Assembly: GCA_025965275.1 (NCBI GenBank)
Contig: JAOPXG010000202.1
Coordinates: 1 to 35,799, forward strand
Direction of reading: 5' to 3'
DNA length: 35,799 bases
DNA from: Nocardioides sp.
GTDB taxonomy: Bacteria; Actinomycetota; Actinomycetes; Propionibacteriales; Nocardioidaceae
The notes beneath the pieces are model-generated. The model was not told the origin of the DNA. It was given only the letters and a program-made list of their open reading frames with translations, and made no database searches. Below, piece by piece: positions 7,287-15,741 of this stretch. A program made the position numbers and the translations under genes. Positions within the stretch are counted from its first letter, which is position 1. Every line of letters begins with the position of its first letter.

Positions 7287-8999
7287 TCACGCCTTTCGCA
7301 GGTCAGGGAGGCCGCTGTCGAGGCCATGGGCACAGGAGCCGGCGCCGCCGAGGGTGAGGACGCCGATCTTGCGGAGCCAGGTGCCGCCGACGGCGGCGAG
7401 CGCGATGCCACCGGCGAGGATCGCGCCGGGGATCGAGTAGAGCGGCGGCAGGCCGGAGCCGGCCAGGGCCGCGTCGCCGAGGTCGCCGTCGGCGGACGGG
7501 GCGTCGCCGGACGGCCCGCCGGGAGCGGTGGACGACGGGGCGCCGCCGCCCGTCGTGGGCGTGCCGCCGTTGCCGCCACCGGTACCGCCGGTGCCGCCGG
7601 TGTCGCCCGGGTCGTTGTCGGGGACGTCGGTCGGGATGTCGATGCCCTGCACGGTGTCGACCGTGGTGCTGGCGTTGCCGAGCGTGATCACGATCCGCGG
7701 CGAGAGCCCGACCGCGGCCTGGAGCACGCTCTTGAGCTCGCCGGCGTCGTCCGGCACCTGGGCGACCAGGTCGGCGAGCGGGATCGCGTCGAGCTGCTTG
7801 CGCAGCTGGGAGGTGTCGATCTCGACCTGGAGGCCGGACATGTCGCTGGTGGCCTCGTCCGCCTTCTTCTCGGTGCCGGGCTCGGGCAGGGTCAGCTTCA
7901 CGCCCAGCTGGTGGAGCGCCTTCGCCGGGTCGTCGGGCAGGCCGGGGATGTCGGTGTGCTGGCCCGCCGCGTCGAAGCCGTCGGGGCCGAACCTGAAGGC
8001 CTGGCCCGCGATGGTCATGCCCCCGAGGGTGGCCTGGCCGGTCGGCTTGCCCTGGACGCCGTCGCTCGAGCTCGAGCTGGTGACCACGATCCCGTCGAGG
8101 GTGATGATCCCGCCCAGCAGTGAGACGTCGCCGAGCGCCGAGCGGGCGGTGGTGACGATCTTCGAGTCCGTCGCGACGTTCTGGCTGGAGGAGGTGTAGC
8201 CCTCGAAGTCGACCAGGGCCGCGAGCTCCGGGGGTACGCCGGGGGCGCCACCACCCGGAGAGTCGTCACCGGGCTCGTCCTCGGCCGTCGAGGCCGAGGA
8301 GCCGGTGATGGCCTGCCCGAACTCGGCGAGCAGGTCGGTGCCGGGCGCGCCGGGGATCCCGGGCAGGCCCGGAACCCCCGGCAGCTCGGGGACGCCGGGC
8401 GTACCTTCGTCCCCGTCCTGGTTCCCCCCACCGTCGGTGCCGTCCTGGACCTGGCTGTCGGGCGAGTAGCCGACCTGCGCGACCGTCTTCTTGTCGCCCG
8501 CACTGGCCCGCATCACCGTGCCCGGGAAGGGCTCGTCGGCCTGCGTGGCCTCGCCGGACGGCTGGTTCGCGTTGACCTGGACGGGGTAGCCCTGGGCCGC
8601 GAGCGGCCCGGACAGCTCCTCGGGCAGGCCGAGGTTCTCGATCACGGTCTTGGCGCCCTCGCCCACGGAGTCGCCGGGCCACAGCCAGCTGGCCCGGCCC
8701 ATCGAGCTGCCGGAGTCGGCCTCGACCGTGGTGTAGGCCATCTCGAACTCGAGCTGCGGGGTCGCCGGGATCGGGATGGTCGGCTCGTAGATCTCGATCT
8801 TGACCGGGGCCGCCGAGGCCACGGCGCTGAAGCCGCTGAACGCCGGCTCGTCCGCACCCTGGGCCGGGGCGCTCGCCGACACCGGCAGAACGGCGCCGAC
8901 GAGCGCTCCGGCGGCGACGGCGAAGATCGGTCGTCTGAGACCCCCGGGGTCCCGGCGGAACGGTGAGCGGAGCGAGGCTTTTCGTGGGGTGTTCTTCAT
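7287..8999 (-). CDS. Large secreted, C-terminally anchored protein with a collagen-like stretch
   Basis: A 570-residue exported protein of unrecognised family. The N-terminus is basic (RSPFRRDPGGLRR), followed by a hydrophobic signal core (IFAVAAGALVGAVLPVSASA). Residues about 55-190 form an extracellular domain. A Gly-Pro stretch of PG-V/L/I-PG triplets lies around 199-222 (e.g. PGVPGLPGIPGAPG). A second folded region follows at about 270-470. A low-complexity Gly/Thr/Pro linker (about 475-515) leads to one membrane helix (IPGAILAGGIALAAVGGTWL) near the C-terminus. This is the layout of a surface protein held in the membrane. Its ATG overlaps the livF stop (ATGA), so it is translated with the importer. 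A substrate-capture or cell-surface role is inferred only from context. Confidence 0.82.
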   Translation of the reverse strand: MKNTPRKASLRSPFRRDPGGLRRPIFAVAAGALVGAVLPVSASAPAQGADEPAFSGFSAVASAAPVKIEIYEPTIPIPATPQLEFEMAYTTVEADSGSSMGRASWLWPGDSVGEGAKTVIENLGLPEELSGPLAAQGYPVQVNANQPSGEATQADEPFPGTVMRASAGDKKTVAQVGYSPDSQVQDGTDGGGNQDGDEGTPGVPELPGVPGLPGIPGAPGTDLLAEFGQAITGSSASTAEDEPGDDSPGGGAPGVPPELAALVDFEGYTSSSQNVATDSKIVTTARSALGDVSLLGGIITLDGIVVTSSSSSDGVQGKPTGQATLGGMTIAGQAFRFGPDGFDAAGQHTDIPGLPDDPAKALHQLGVKLTLPEPGTEKKADEATSDMSGLQVEIDTSQLRKQLDAIPLADLVAQVPDDAGELKSVLQAAVGLSPRIVITLGNASTTVDTVQGIDIPTDVPDNDPGDTGGTGGTGGGNGGTPTTGGGAPSSTAPGGPSGDAPSADGDLGDAALAGSGLPPLYSIPGAILAGGIALAAVGGTWLRKIGVLTLGGAGSCAHGLDSGLPDLRKA

Positions 9000-9703
9000 G
9001 CGGCACCGCCAAGGACTAGGTCGGACATCGAGGACATGACTTCGGACGGTTCTCCGGTGGCGACGATCCGGCCACCGGTCATGACGGCTGCGTAGTCGGA
9101 GACCCGCAGCGCGGTGCGGGCGAACTGCTCGATGCAGAGGATCGAGACCCCGCTCTGGGCGATCTGGGCGACGGTGTCGTAGAGCTCGTCGACGATCAGG
9201 GGCGCCAGCCCCATCGAGAGCTCGTCGAGCAGCAGCAACGCCGGGTCGGAGGCCAGCGCCCGCGACATCGCCAGCATCTGCTGCTCGCCGCCGGACATCG
9301 TGCCGGCCATCTGGTGACGGCGCTGGTGCAGCCGTGGGAAGTAGGAGTACGCCGTGTCGAGCACCGCGTCGGCGGGCACGCCGGCGTACGACATCAGGGT
9401 GAGGTTCTCCTCGACCGTGAGGTTCGGGAAGACCGACCGGCCCTCGGGCACGGTGCACAGCCCGAGCTTGGCGAGGTCCTCGGGCTCGGCGCCCTGCACG
9501 TGCACGCCGCCGAGGTGGATGTCGCCCGACGTGGCCTTCTTCTGCCCGCTGATGACCTTGACCAGGGTGCTCTTGCCGCCGCCGTTGGGCCCGAGCAACG
9601 CGACGACCGCGCCCTTGGGCACGCGCAGGTCGACGCCGCGGAGCACCTCGATCCGGCCGTACGCCGCGTGGAGGTCGACGACCTCGAGGATCGGCACACT
9701 CAT
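8996..9703 (-). CDS. livF: Liv-type ABC transporter ATP-binding protein (LivF family)
   Basis: A 235-residue ATPase of the branched-chain-amino-acid/amide (HAAT) importer class. It shows Walker A GPNGGGKST, the signature SGGEQQMLAMSRAL, Walker B LLLLDELSMGLAP (LivF-like, with LSMGLAP after the DE) and the switch region ILCIEQFA in which the usual His is Gln. It pairs with LivG to drive the fused LivHM permease. ATG 9703 begins MSVPILEVVDLHAAYGRIEV and overlaps the end of the bridging micro-ORF. Its own stop overlaps the start of the next gene. The livF symbol marks the family; the substrate need not be an amino acid. Confidence 0.92.
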   Translation of the reverse strand: MSVPILEVVDLHAAYGRIEVLRGVDLRVPKGAVVALLGPNGGGKSTLVKVISGQKKATSGDIHLGGVHVQGAEPEDLAKLGLCTVPEGRSVFPNLTVEENLTLMSYAGVPADAVLDTAYSYFPRLHQRRHQMAGTMSGGEQQMLAMSRALASDPALLLLDELSMGLAPLIVDELYDTVAQIAQSGVSILCIEQFARTALRVSDYAAVMTGGRIVATGEPSEVMSSMSDLVLGGAA

Positions 9704-9783
9704 GCGCGTACTCGCTTCGCTCCGTGCGCGCATGAGGCACAGGTCACACTGCTCTGGATGACTCGCTCGCTGCGCTCGCTCAT
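9700..9783 (-). CDS. Bridging micro-ORF between livG and livF
   Basis: A 27-residue open frame, MSERSERVIQSSVTC...RVRA, fills the whole spacer between livG and livF. Its ATG overlaps the livG stop (ATGA, 9780-9783) and its TGA overlaps the livF ATG (9700-9703). The DNA includes the 'agcgagcgcagcgagcga' type of low-complexity repeat. No ribosome site is apparent, so translation would depend on re-initiation from livG. It may serve only to carry ribosomes to livF; a functional peptide is not supported. Confidence 0.4.
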   Translation of the reverse strand: MSERSERVIQSSVTCASCAHGAKRVRA

Positions 9784-10583
9784 GGCGTCGCCCCTTCCAG
9801 CCGGATCTCCTGGGTGAGCTCGACCGCCGGGAGGTCGACCCTGGTCTCGTCCGCCGGGTCGTCGGCGTAGCCGAGGTAGGCCTTCTGGACCTGCGGGTTC
9901 GAGCGGATCTCGGCCGGCGGGCCGGACGCGATCACGGCACCGAAGTCGAGGACGTGGATGTCGTCGCAGACCGACATCACCAGGTCCATGTCGTGCTCGA
10001 CCATGAGGATGGCGCGACCCTCGGCCGCGAGCCGGGCGAGCAGCTCGCCGAACTCGTCGGTCTCGGACTCGTCGAGCCCGGAGGACGGCTCGTCGAGCAG
10101 CAGCAGCTGGGGGTCGCCGGCCAGGCAGCGGGCCAGCTCGAGCAGCCGGGCCACGCCCGTGGGGATCGAGTCGGCGCGCTCTCCGGCGTACGCCGCGATG
10201 CCGACCCGCTCGAGCAGGCCGTCGACGTCCGCCGACGCGGGCCGGACCAGGCCGACCACGCCGCGGTGGATGTCGCGGGCGACCCGGACGTTGTCGCGGA
10301 CGCTCAGTGAGCCGAACGCCTCGAGCCGCTGGAACGTCCGGGCAATGCCGCGCCGCGAGCGGCGGTGCACCGGCAGCCGGGTTATGGTCCGTCCGTCGAA
10401 GCGGACCTTGCCCTGGTTGGGCTTCTGCAGCCCGCTGATGACGTTGAAGCAGGTGGTCTTGCCGGCGCCGTTCGGGCCGATCAGGCCGGTGATCCGGCCC
10501 GCCTCGGCGACGAACGACGCGTGGTTGACGGCGGTGACCCCGCCGAACTGCACGACGACGTCGTCGACCTCAAGAAGCGACAT
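9780..10583 (-). CDS. livG: Liv-type ABC transporter ATP-binding protein (LivG family)
   Basis: A 267-residue ATPase. It shows Walker A GPNGAGKT, Walker B LLLLDEPSSGLDE and the switch histidine in MVEHDMDLVM. The ABC signature is the variant PTGVARLLELARCL in place of LSGGQ, keeping the central Gly; such variants occur among Liv-type ATPases. The ATG at 10583 lies inside the end of the permease gene (14-base overlap), and the stop overlaps the bridging micro-ORF. It works as a heterodimer with LivF on the cytoplasmic face of the LivHM permease. The C-terminal tail (DDPADETRVDLPAVELTQEI and on) is longer than usual and acidic. Confidence 0.9.
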   Translation of the reverse strand: MSLLEVDDVVVQFGGVTAVNHASFVAEAGRITGLIGPNGAGKTTCFNVISGLQKPNQGKVRFDGRTITRLPVHRRSRRGIARTFQRLEAFGSLSVRDNVRVARDIHRGVVGLVRPASADVDGLLERVGIAAYAGERADSIPTGVARLLELARCLAGDPQLLLLDEPSSGLDESETDEFGELLARLAAEGRAILMVEHDMDLVMSVCDDIHVLDFGAVIASGPPAEIRSNPQVQKAYLGYADDPADETRVDLPAVELTQEIRLEGATP

Positions 10584-12570
10584 GGGCGGGCTCCTCACGG
10601 GGCGGTGCCGTGGACTCTGCCGTGGACTGGGGGGCGGTGAGCAGGGGGACCTCGGGATCGAGGACGACGTCGTCCTCGGCGCGGGACCGGGGCAGCGGCA
10701 GCACGGGCACCGCGCGACGGATCCGGTCACCGAACCGCTTGTCGAGACGGTGACCGATGCCGAAGGCCAGGTTGGCCAGTCCGTTCGGGTCGCGGCCCAG
10801 CGCGACGGCTCCGAACCCGAGGACCGCGAAGACCAGACCGGCGAGCTCGGGGCGCGAGCTCTGCAGCACCGGCAGCAGCATCAGGCCGATGCCGCCCAGG
10901 GCCGCGCCGCTCACCGAGGTGACACCGCAGACGACCGCGAGCAGGAGCAGCGGCAGGCTGTTGAAGAGCTGGAAGTCGGCGGCCCCGATGGTGCCGCGCA
11001 GGCCGGCGAACAGGCCGCCGGCGAGACCGGCCATGCCCGCGGACAGGCCGACCAGACCGACCCGGAACCAGCGCATGTCGAGCCCGAGGGTGCCGCACGC
11101 GGCCGGGCTGTCCCGCATGGCGATGAGGAGCCGGCCGAGGACGCCGCGGCGGAGCAGCAGCAGCGCCAGCGCCATCAGCACGAAGAACACCGCCATCACG
11201 ACCACGTAGCCGCTGGTCGACGTGATGGAGTGACCGAGGATCGAGAGCCGCTCGGCCTGGAGGGTGCCGTTGAACCCGAAGGCGAAGTCGGCCTGGAAGA
11301 CCATCTTGTCCATGAGCACGCCGAAGGCCAGCGTCGAGAGCGCGAGGTAGAGCCCGGTCAGCCGCAGCACCGGCAGCGCGACCAGGGCGCCCACGGCTGC
11401 GGCGATCACGGCCGACAGGAACAGCCCGTAGAGGTTGGGCTCGTCGAGCTTGGCGTAGGCCAGGGCGCCGACGCCGGCGAAGGTGAACTGCGCCAGCGAC
11501 ACGTGCCCGCCGTACCCGGTGAGCAGCACCAGCGAGAGCATCACCATCGCGTACGTCGCGGCGGTGCCGACCAGCAGCAGGTTGGCGTCGGACGTCACCC
11601 CTGCGATGAGCGCGACCACCACCAGGAGCACGGCTCCCCAGCTGAGCGACTTCGTGAGGGAGGGCAGCGGCGCGGAGACGATGCCCTTGACCTGGCCGAT
11701 CCGCAGCTGGGCCTGCGGCATCAGGATGATCACCACGAAGAGGAAGAGCGCGGGCACGACCGCGCGCAGCCCGGACAGCGCGCCCTCGGTCGGGAGGTAG
11801 GCGACCGCGAAGGACTGGAGGATGCCCAGGCCCATCGCGCCGACGAAGGTCAGCGGCAGGCTCTTGAGACGGCCGAGCATCGCGGCGGCGTACGCGTTGA
11901 TGACCAGCAGGGTCAGGTCGTAGTAGGACAGCCCGATCACCGGGGTCAGCAGGATGCCGGCCAGGGCGGCCAGCGAGATCCCGATCGCCCAGGACAAGGA
12001 GGCGACCCGGTCGGGGTTGCCGCCGAAGAGGCGGAGCAGCACCGGGTTGTCGACGGAGGCGCGCATCGCCGTGCCGATCCGGGTGCGGTTGAGCAGCAGG
12101 TAGAGGAGCCCCGCGACCACCACCGAGAGCGCGATCGTGATGATCTGGTGGGCGGTGACGTAGGTGTCGCCTATCTCCAGCCCGCTCTCGGGCAGGAACG
12201 GCGGGACGGTGCGCGGCGCCGGCGGCCAGATGTACTGCGCGACACCGATCAGGCCGACGAAGAGGCCGACGGTGACGACCAACGAGACGCTGACCGGACC
12301 CTCGCCGAGCCCGCGGGTGACGAACCGCTGCACGAGGTAGCCGGTGCCGGGGGCGACCACGCCGAGCACGAGGAAGAGCGCCAGCCAGGTGGGCATGCCC
12401 TGGCGCTGACTGAAGTCCCAGAACGTGAACGCCATGACCATGCCGAACGCGCCGTGCGCGATGTTGAAGACCCGCGTCGTCGTGTAGGTCAGCACCAGCC
12501 CGCTGGCCGCGATGGCGTACGCCGCGCCCGTGAACAGGCCGAGGATCGTGAACGAGAGGATCGAGCTCAT
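10570..12570 (-). CDS. Fused LivH-LivM ABC transporter permease
   Basis: A 666-residue membrane protein that joins two permease halves normally encoded apart. The LivH-like half (about 1-300) begins SILSFTILGLFTGAAYAIAA and carries RVFNIAHGAFGM and AMLGRLKSLPLTFVGAM. The LivM-like half (about 340-630) carries AATYAMVMLSLVLLTGYGGH, then VSLAQFTFAGVGALAYAKL, and LRLTGLYLALSTLAFG. Each half has eight or more membrane segments. A charged cytoplasmic tail of about 50 residues follows. ATG 12570 is preferred because it forms an ATGA overlap with the upstream micro-ORF; ATG 12579 (MPAMSS) is the alternative, with an AAGGAG very close to it. Such fusions occur in actinobacterial HAAT importers. Confidence 0.9.
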   Translation of the reverse strand: MSSILSFTILGLFTGAAYAIAASGLVLTYTTTRVFNIAHGAFGMVMAFTFWDFSQRQGMPTWLALFLVLGVVAPGTGYLVQRFVTRGLGEGPVSVSLVVTVGLFVGLIGVAQYIWPPAPRTVPPFLPESGLEIGDTYVTAHQIITIALSVVVAGLLYLLLNRTRIGTAMRASVDNPVLLRLFGGNPDRVASLSWAIGISLAALAGILLTPVIGLSYYDLTLLVINAYAAAMLGRLKSLPLTFVGAMGLGILQSFAVAYLPTEGALSGLRAVVPALFLFVVIILMPQAQLRIGQVKGIVSAPLPSLTKSLSWGAVLLVVVALIAGVTSDANLLLVGTAATYAMVMLSLVLLTGYGGHVSLAQFTFAGVGALAYAKLDEPNLYGLFLSAVIAAAVGALVALPVLRLTGLYLALSTLAFGVLMDKMVFQADFAFGFNGTLQAERLSILGHSITSTSGYVVVMAVFFVLMALALLLLRRGVLGRLLIAMRDSPAACGTLGLDMRWFRVGLVGLSAGMAGLAGGLFAGLRGTIGAADFQLFNSLPLLLLAVVCGVTSVSGAALGGIGLMLLPVLQSSRPELAGLVFAVLGFGAVALGRDPNGLANLAFGIGHRLDKRFGDRIRRAVPVLPLPRSRAEDDVVLDPEVPLLTAPQSTAESTAPPREEPAHVAS

Positions 12571-12731
12571 GGCAGGCATGTCTCCTTGTCCCCGGCCGTA
12601 GCGAGCGTCGTCCAGCGCGTGCGATCGCAAGGCGTCGGAGCGGCGGCATACCGGGGAGTCTGTAGAGCGACGGCAACGCAGCGAGCGTGCGTGATGGGCG
12701 GCGCGTAGCAGGCCGGGGCGCGAGGAGTCAT
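12567..12731 (-). CDS. Bridging micro-ORF between the binding-protein gene and the permease gene
   Basis: A 54-residue open frame (MTPRAPACYAPPITHARCVA onwards) starts two bases after the TAG of the upstream binding protein (TAGGCATG). It ends with a TGA overlapping the permease ATG (12567-12570). It spans the complete spacer, as the second micro-ORF does between livG and livF. The DNA holds 'cacgctcgctgcg' type short repeats, and the peptide has no recognisable domain. Ribosome hand-over is a better explanation than a working peptide, and it could be chance in GC-rich DNA. Confidence 0.35.
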   Translation of the reverse strand: MTPRAPACYAPPITHARCVAVALQTPRYAAAPTPCDRTRWTTLATAGDKETCLP

Positions 12732-12733
12732 GC

Positions 12734-14182
12734 CTAGTTCCCTTCGCCGCTGTCGATGAGCGGGGCGCACATGAAGCCTCCCGGGGAGACCTGGCTCCAC
12801 TTGCCGCCGTTGAGCTGGAGGACCGACTGGCAGTTCGCCGTCGTCTTGGAACCGATCTGCTGCGGCGCGTGCACGCCGTTGCCGGTCCAGTTCGTGACCT
12901 TGCTGAGAGCGTCCACCATGGCGGCCCGGCTGAGCTTGCCGCCCAGGCCGACGGCCTGCTCGACGAAGAGCCGCGCGGCCGACCAGGCGTACAGGCCGAA
13001 GTAGTTGGGGACGGCGCCGGGCTTCACCTGGTCGAGCCAGGACCGGTAGAGCGCCATCTCCTTGACGCTGTAGTCGTCGAAGAGCTTGGTGGTCGAGTAG
13101 GCGAAGACGCCGTCGGCGTTGCTGCCGGCCTCCTCGACGAAGCGCTCGTCGTAGATCGTCGAGTCCTGGATGTAGACGTCCGGCTCGAAGCCCTGCTGCT
13201 TCATGGCGTCGAGCAGCTTCACGGTGTTCTGGTAGGGCCCCGTGTAGTTGACGAGCCTGATGCCCTTGTCCTTCATCTGCTGGATGTAGGGGGCGTAGTT
13301 GAACTCCGAGACGTCGATGCCCTGGTAGTAGTCGATGTTCCAGCCGGCCTTGTCCCACGCGGCGCGGAAGGCGCCGGCGTTGACCGGTGCGGCGCCGGCG
13401 TTGATGTAGAGCACGGCGGCGTGCTGGGTGGCGTCCTTGTACTTGCTCAGGAAGTACTTCGGCATCGCGCTCGGCACGAGTCCCGAGTCGACCGCCTGGG
13501 CGGCGAAGCAGGTCGAGCAGTCGCGCCGCTCGGGGGTGGTCGTGGTCGACCGGATGTCGGGGAGCCCGCAGCCCTGGGCCGCCGCGGCCCCGCCGGAGTC
13601 GAAGGCCGACATCGAGCCGACGGCGGCGAACGCCTCGTCACAGGCCTTCGTGTACGCCTGCTGGTCGGCGCCGGCGTCGGCCCGGCTGTCCAGCAGCTCG
13701 ACGTCGAGCTTGCGACCGCAGATGTCGTTGGTCGAGTTGAAGTACGCCGCGTAGGCGCGGGTCGCCTGCTGGGCGGACTCGAAGATGCCCGGCACCGGTC
13801 CGGAGATGTCGGAGACGTTCGCGATCGTGATCGTCTTGTCGGTGATGCCGGTCTGGTTCTTGAAGCCGTCGCAGCTGCCGGCCCTGGTGGTGCCGGTGGC
13901 GGAGTTCTCGCCGGTGCCCTGCTGGGCCTCGCCGGGGTCGTCGGACCCGGTGCTGCTCGTCCCACCGCCGGAGTCGGTGCCGGAGCCGCCGGTCGAACCG
14001 GACACGCCGCCGTCGGCGGTGCCGCCCGTGCCGGTGTCGGAGCCGCCGGCGACCGTGCCGCCGGCGCCGGCGCCCGTGGTGCCGTTGACCTGCGCGACGG
14101 CGTCGGGGTCGAGCTGCGAGCCGCACGCCGCGAGCGCCGCACAGAGCACGGCGGTGGCGACCATCGGCAGCGGGCTACGCAT
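12734..14182 (-). CDS. Liv-type substrate-binding lipoprotein (copy 2)
   Basis: A 482-residue extracellular binding protein of the HAAT/Peripla_BP_6 class. The signal peptide ends in the lipobox LAAC (about residues 17-20), so it is lipid-anchored. A long Gly/Thr/Ser/Asp-rich linker (about 30-95) follows. The binding domain begins GSCDGFKNQTGITDKTITIA and ends near CAPLIDSGEGN. It is a close tandem paralogue of the upstream protein: SQLDPD, CDGFKNQTGITDKTI, FDSGG, EFNYAPY and ARLFVE recur in both. The ATG at 14182 follows GGGAGGGAAACG. A KstR-like palindrome begins 19 bases upstream. It delivers substrate to LivHM. Confidence 0.92.
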   Translation of the reverse strand: MRSPLPMVATAVLCAALAACGSQLDPDAVAQVNGTTGAGAGGTVAGGSDTGTGGTADGGVSGSTGGSGTDSGGGTSSTGSDDPGEAQQGTGENSATGTTRAGSCDGFKNQTGITDKTITIANVSDISGPVPGIFESAQQATRAYAAYFNSTNDICGRKLDVELLDSRADAGADQQAYTKACDEAFAAVGSMSAFDSGGAAAAQGCGLPDIRSTTTTPERRDCSTCFAAQAVDSGLVPSAMPKYFLSKYKDATQHAAVLYINAGAAPVNAGAFRAAWDKAGWNIDYYQGIDVSEFNYAPYIQQMKDKGIRLVNYTGPYQNTVKLLDAMKQQGFEPDVYIQDSTIYDERFVEEAGSNADGVFAYSTTKLFDDYSVKEMALYRSWLDQVKPGAVPNYFGLYAWSAARLFVEQAVGLGGKLSRAAMVDALSKVTNWTGNGVHAPQQIGSKTTANCQSVLQLNGGKWSQVSPGGFMCAPLIDSGEGN

Positions 14183-14200
14183 CGTTTCCCTCCCGGAAAC

Positions 14201-14214
14201 CAGAACACGTTCCA
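14201..14214. promoter_or_regulatory. KstR-like operator upstream of binding-protein copy 2
   Basis: CAGAACACGTTCCA matches TnnAACnnGTTnnA at all fixed positions but the first (C for T). It lies 19 bases upstream of ATG 14182, the same distance as the equivalent site before copy 1. A TTGTTC that could be a -35 lies at 14222-14217 on the minus strand. No convincing -10 was seen. Confidence 0.55.
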
Positions 14215-14219
14215 CCGAA

Positions 14220-14254
14220 CAACGAGGGACGGTCGGGAAGGTGACGTAGGACAC
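14220..14254 (-). repeat. Upstream block shared by the two binding-protein genes (copy at 15768-15802)
   Basis: These 35 bases align without gaps to 15768-15802 and match at 29 positions; both contain 'cgggaaggtgacg'. They lie at the same place ahead of each binding-protein gene. The tandem duplication therefore included upstream control DNA and not only the coding region. Confidence 0.6.
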
Positions 14255-14274
14255 GGGGAGGTACGGACATCTCC

Positions 14275-15726
14275 TCAGCCGACCGTCGTGACGCCGCTGC
14301 ACTGGTACTTCGTGCCGCCGACCGGGGTCCACTTGCCGCCCTCGAGACGGATGAACCGCCAGCACGGCGAGGCGTGCTTGGAACCGACCGGCTGCGGTGC
14401 GTGCATGCCGTTCGCGGTCCAGTCGTTGACGCCCTTGAGGTCGCCGACCAGCGCGCTCCGGCTCAGCTTGCCGCCGAGCGCGGTCGCCCGCTCGACGAAG
14501 AGCCGGGCGGCCGACCAGGCGAAGAGCCCGAAGAAGCTCGGCGTCGCGCCGGGCTTCACCTGCTGGAGCCAGCTCAGGTAGAGCTCCAGCTCCTTGTTGC
14601 TCCCGGCCTCCTCGAACGGCGTGAAGTTGATGAAGATCGTGGTGCCCTCGGCGGCGTCGCCGCCGCTCTCGACGTACTCCGGGGAGTAGGCCGTGGGGTC
14701 GATCATGAAGATCTTGGGCTTGAAGCTCTGCTGCTGCATCGCCTGGGCCAGCCGGACGAACTGGGCGCTCGACGCGATCATCTGGACGTACTCGATGCCC
14801 TTGTCCTTCATCTGCTGGACGTACGGCGCGTAGTTGAACTCCGCGATGTCGATGCCCTGGACGTAGTCGAAGTGCATCCCGCGCTTCTCCATGGCGGCCG
14901 CCTGGGTCTTGCCGTTCTCGGCGGCGGCGCCGGCGTTGATGTAGAGCATCGCCGCGTGGTCGCCCGCGTCGCCGTAGTTCTTCAACACGAAGTCCGGCAC
15001 GGCGTTCTGGAACTCGTGCGAGTTGGCCGCCTCGGCCGCGAAGCAGGTCGTGCAGGCCAGGCGTTCGGCGGTCGTCGCCGCCGTGCGGATGTCGGGAAGC
15101 CCGCAGCCCTGGGCGGTCGAGGCGCCGCCGGAGTCGAAGGCCGACATCGAGCCGACCATCGCGAACGTCTCGTCGCAGCCCTTGGTGTAGGCCTGCTGGT
15201 CGGCGGCCGCGTCGGTACGGCTGTCGTAGGTCTTGAGCTCGAGCTTGCGGCCGCAGATGTCGCTGGTGGAGTTGAAGTAGGCGACGTACGCCCGGGCACC
15301 CTCCTGCGCCGACTCGAAGAGGCCGGGCACCGGCCCGCTGATGTCCGAGGCGTTGCCGAGCGCGATCGTCTTGTCGGTGATGCCGGTCTGGTTCTTGAAC
15401 CCGTCGCAGCTGGCGGCCTTGGTGCTGCCGGTGGCGGAGTTGTCGCCGGTCCCCTGCGGGGCATCGCCGCCGCCCGTGCCGCCGGTCGACGTCGACCCGC
15501 CGCCCGTGGAGGTGCCGGAGCCGGTGCCGGCATCCCCGGCGGCCCCGGGCACGCTGCCGTCCGGGCCGGCGACACCACCGCCGGCGACGGCCTCGCCGTT
15601 CGGCCCCACGCCGGACCCGTTGACCTGGGCGACCGTGTCGGGATCGAGCTGGGAACCGCAAGCGGCGAGCGTCAGCGCCAGTGCGGCGCTGACCGACGCC
15701 ACCACGACGCGGGGAAACTGGAGCAC
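14275..15726 (-). CDS. Liv-type substrate-binding lipoprotein (copy 1), first gene of the import operon
   Basis: A 483-residue lipoprotein of the HAAT/Peripla_BP_6 class. The start GTG 15726 (MLQFPRVVVASVSAALALTL then AAC) is preferred: GGAGGG lies five bases before it and the promoter -10 is too close to the longer GTG 15738. The lipobox LAAC is followed by a Gly/Thr-rich linker and by SCDGFKNQTGITDKTIALGN, which opens the binding fold. Paired cysteines (ICGRKLELK; LACTTCFAAEA) are conserved with copy 2. Having two binding proteins for one permease suggests two related ligands or affinities. A promoter with a KstR-like operator in its spacer lies just upstream. Confidence 0.92.
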   Translation of the reverse strand: MLQFPRVVVASVSAALALTLAACGSQLDPDTVAQVNGSGVGPNGEAVAGGGVAGPDGSVPGAAGDAGTGSGTSTGGGSTSTGGTGGGDAPQGTGDNSATGSTKAASCDGFKNQTGITDKTIALGNASDISGPVPGLFESAQEGARAYVAYFNSTSDICGRKLELKTYDSRTDAAADQQAYTKGCDETFAMVGSMSAFDSGGASTAQGCGLPDIRTAATTAERLACTTCFAAEAANSHEFQNAVPDFVLKNYGDAGDHAAMLYINAGAAAENGKTQAAAMEKRGMHFDYVQGIDIAEFNYAPYVQQMKDKGIEYVQMIASSAQFVRLAQAMQQQSFKPKIFMIDPTAYSPEYVESGGDAAEGTTIFINFTPFEEAGSNKELELYLSWLQQVKPGATPSFFGLFAWSAARLFVERATALGGKLSRSALVGDLKGVNDWTANGMHAPQPVGSKHASPCWRFIRLEGGKWTPVGGTKYQCSGVTTVG

Positions 15727-15741
15727 GAGGCCCTCCACCGA

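Noticed and set aside
7500..7620. Gly/Thr/Pro-rich DNA at the end of the secreted protein gene as a tandem repeat element
   Set aside because: It is in frame and encodes a flexible linker before the membrane anchor; the repeats are codon-level, not an independent element.
9958..12708. A very long plus-strand open frame (over 900 codons) across the livG/livHM region
   Set aside because: It is antisense to clear ABC transporter genes. Its product is a low-complexity Arg/Gln/His/Glu/Asp-rich string, typical of GC-rich antisense frames.
12734..15661. One continuous 975-codon minus-strand frame that would join the two binding-protein genes
   Set aside because: Upstream of ATG 14182 it reads the first binding-protein gene in the wrong frame. 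The real copy 1 has its own lipobox, stop (14275) and promoter.
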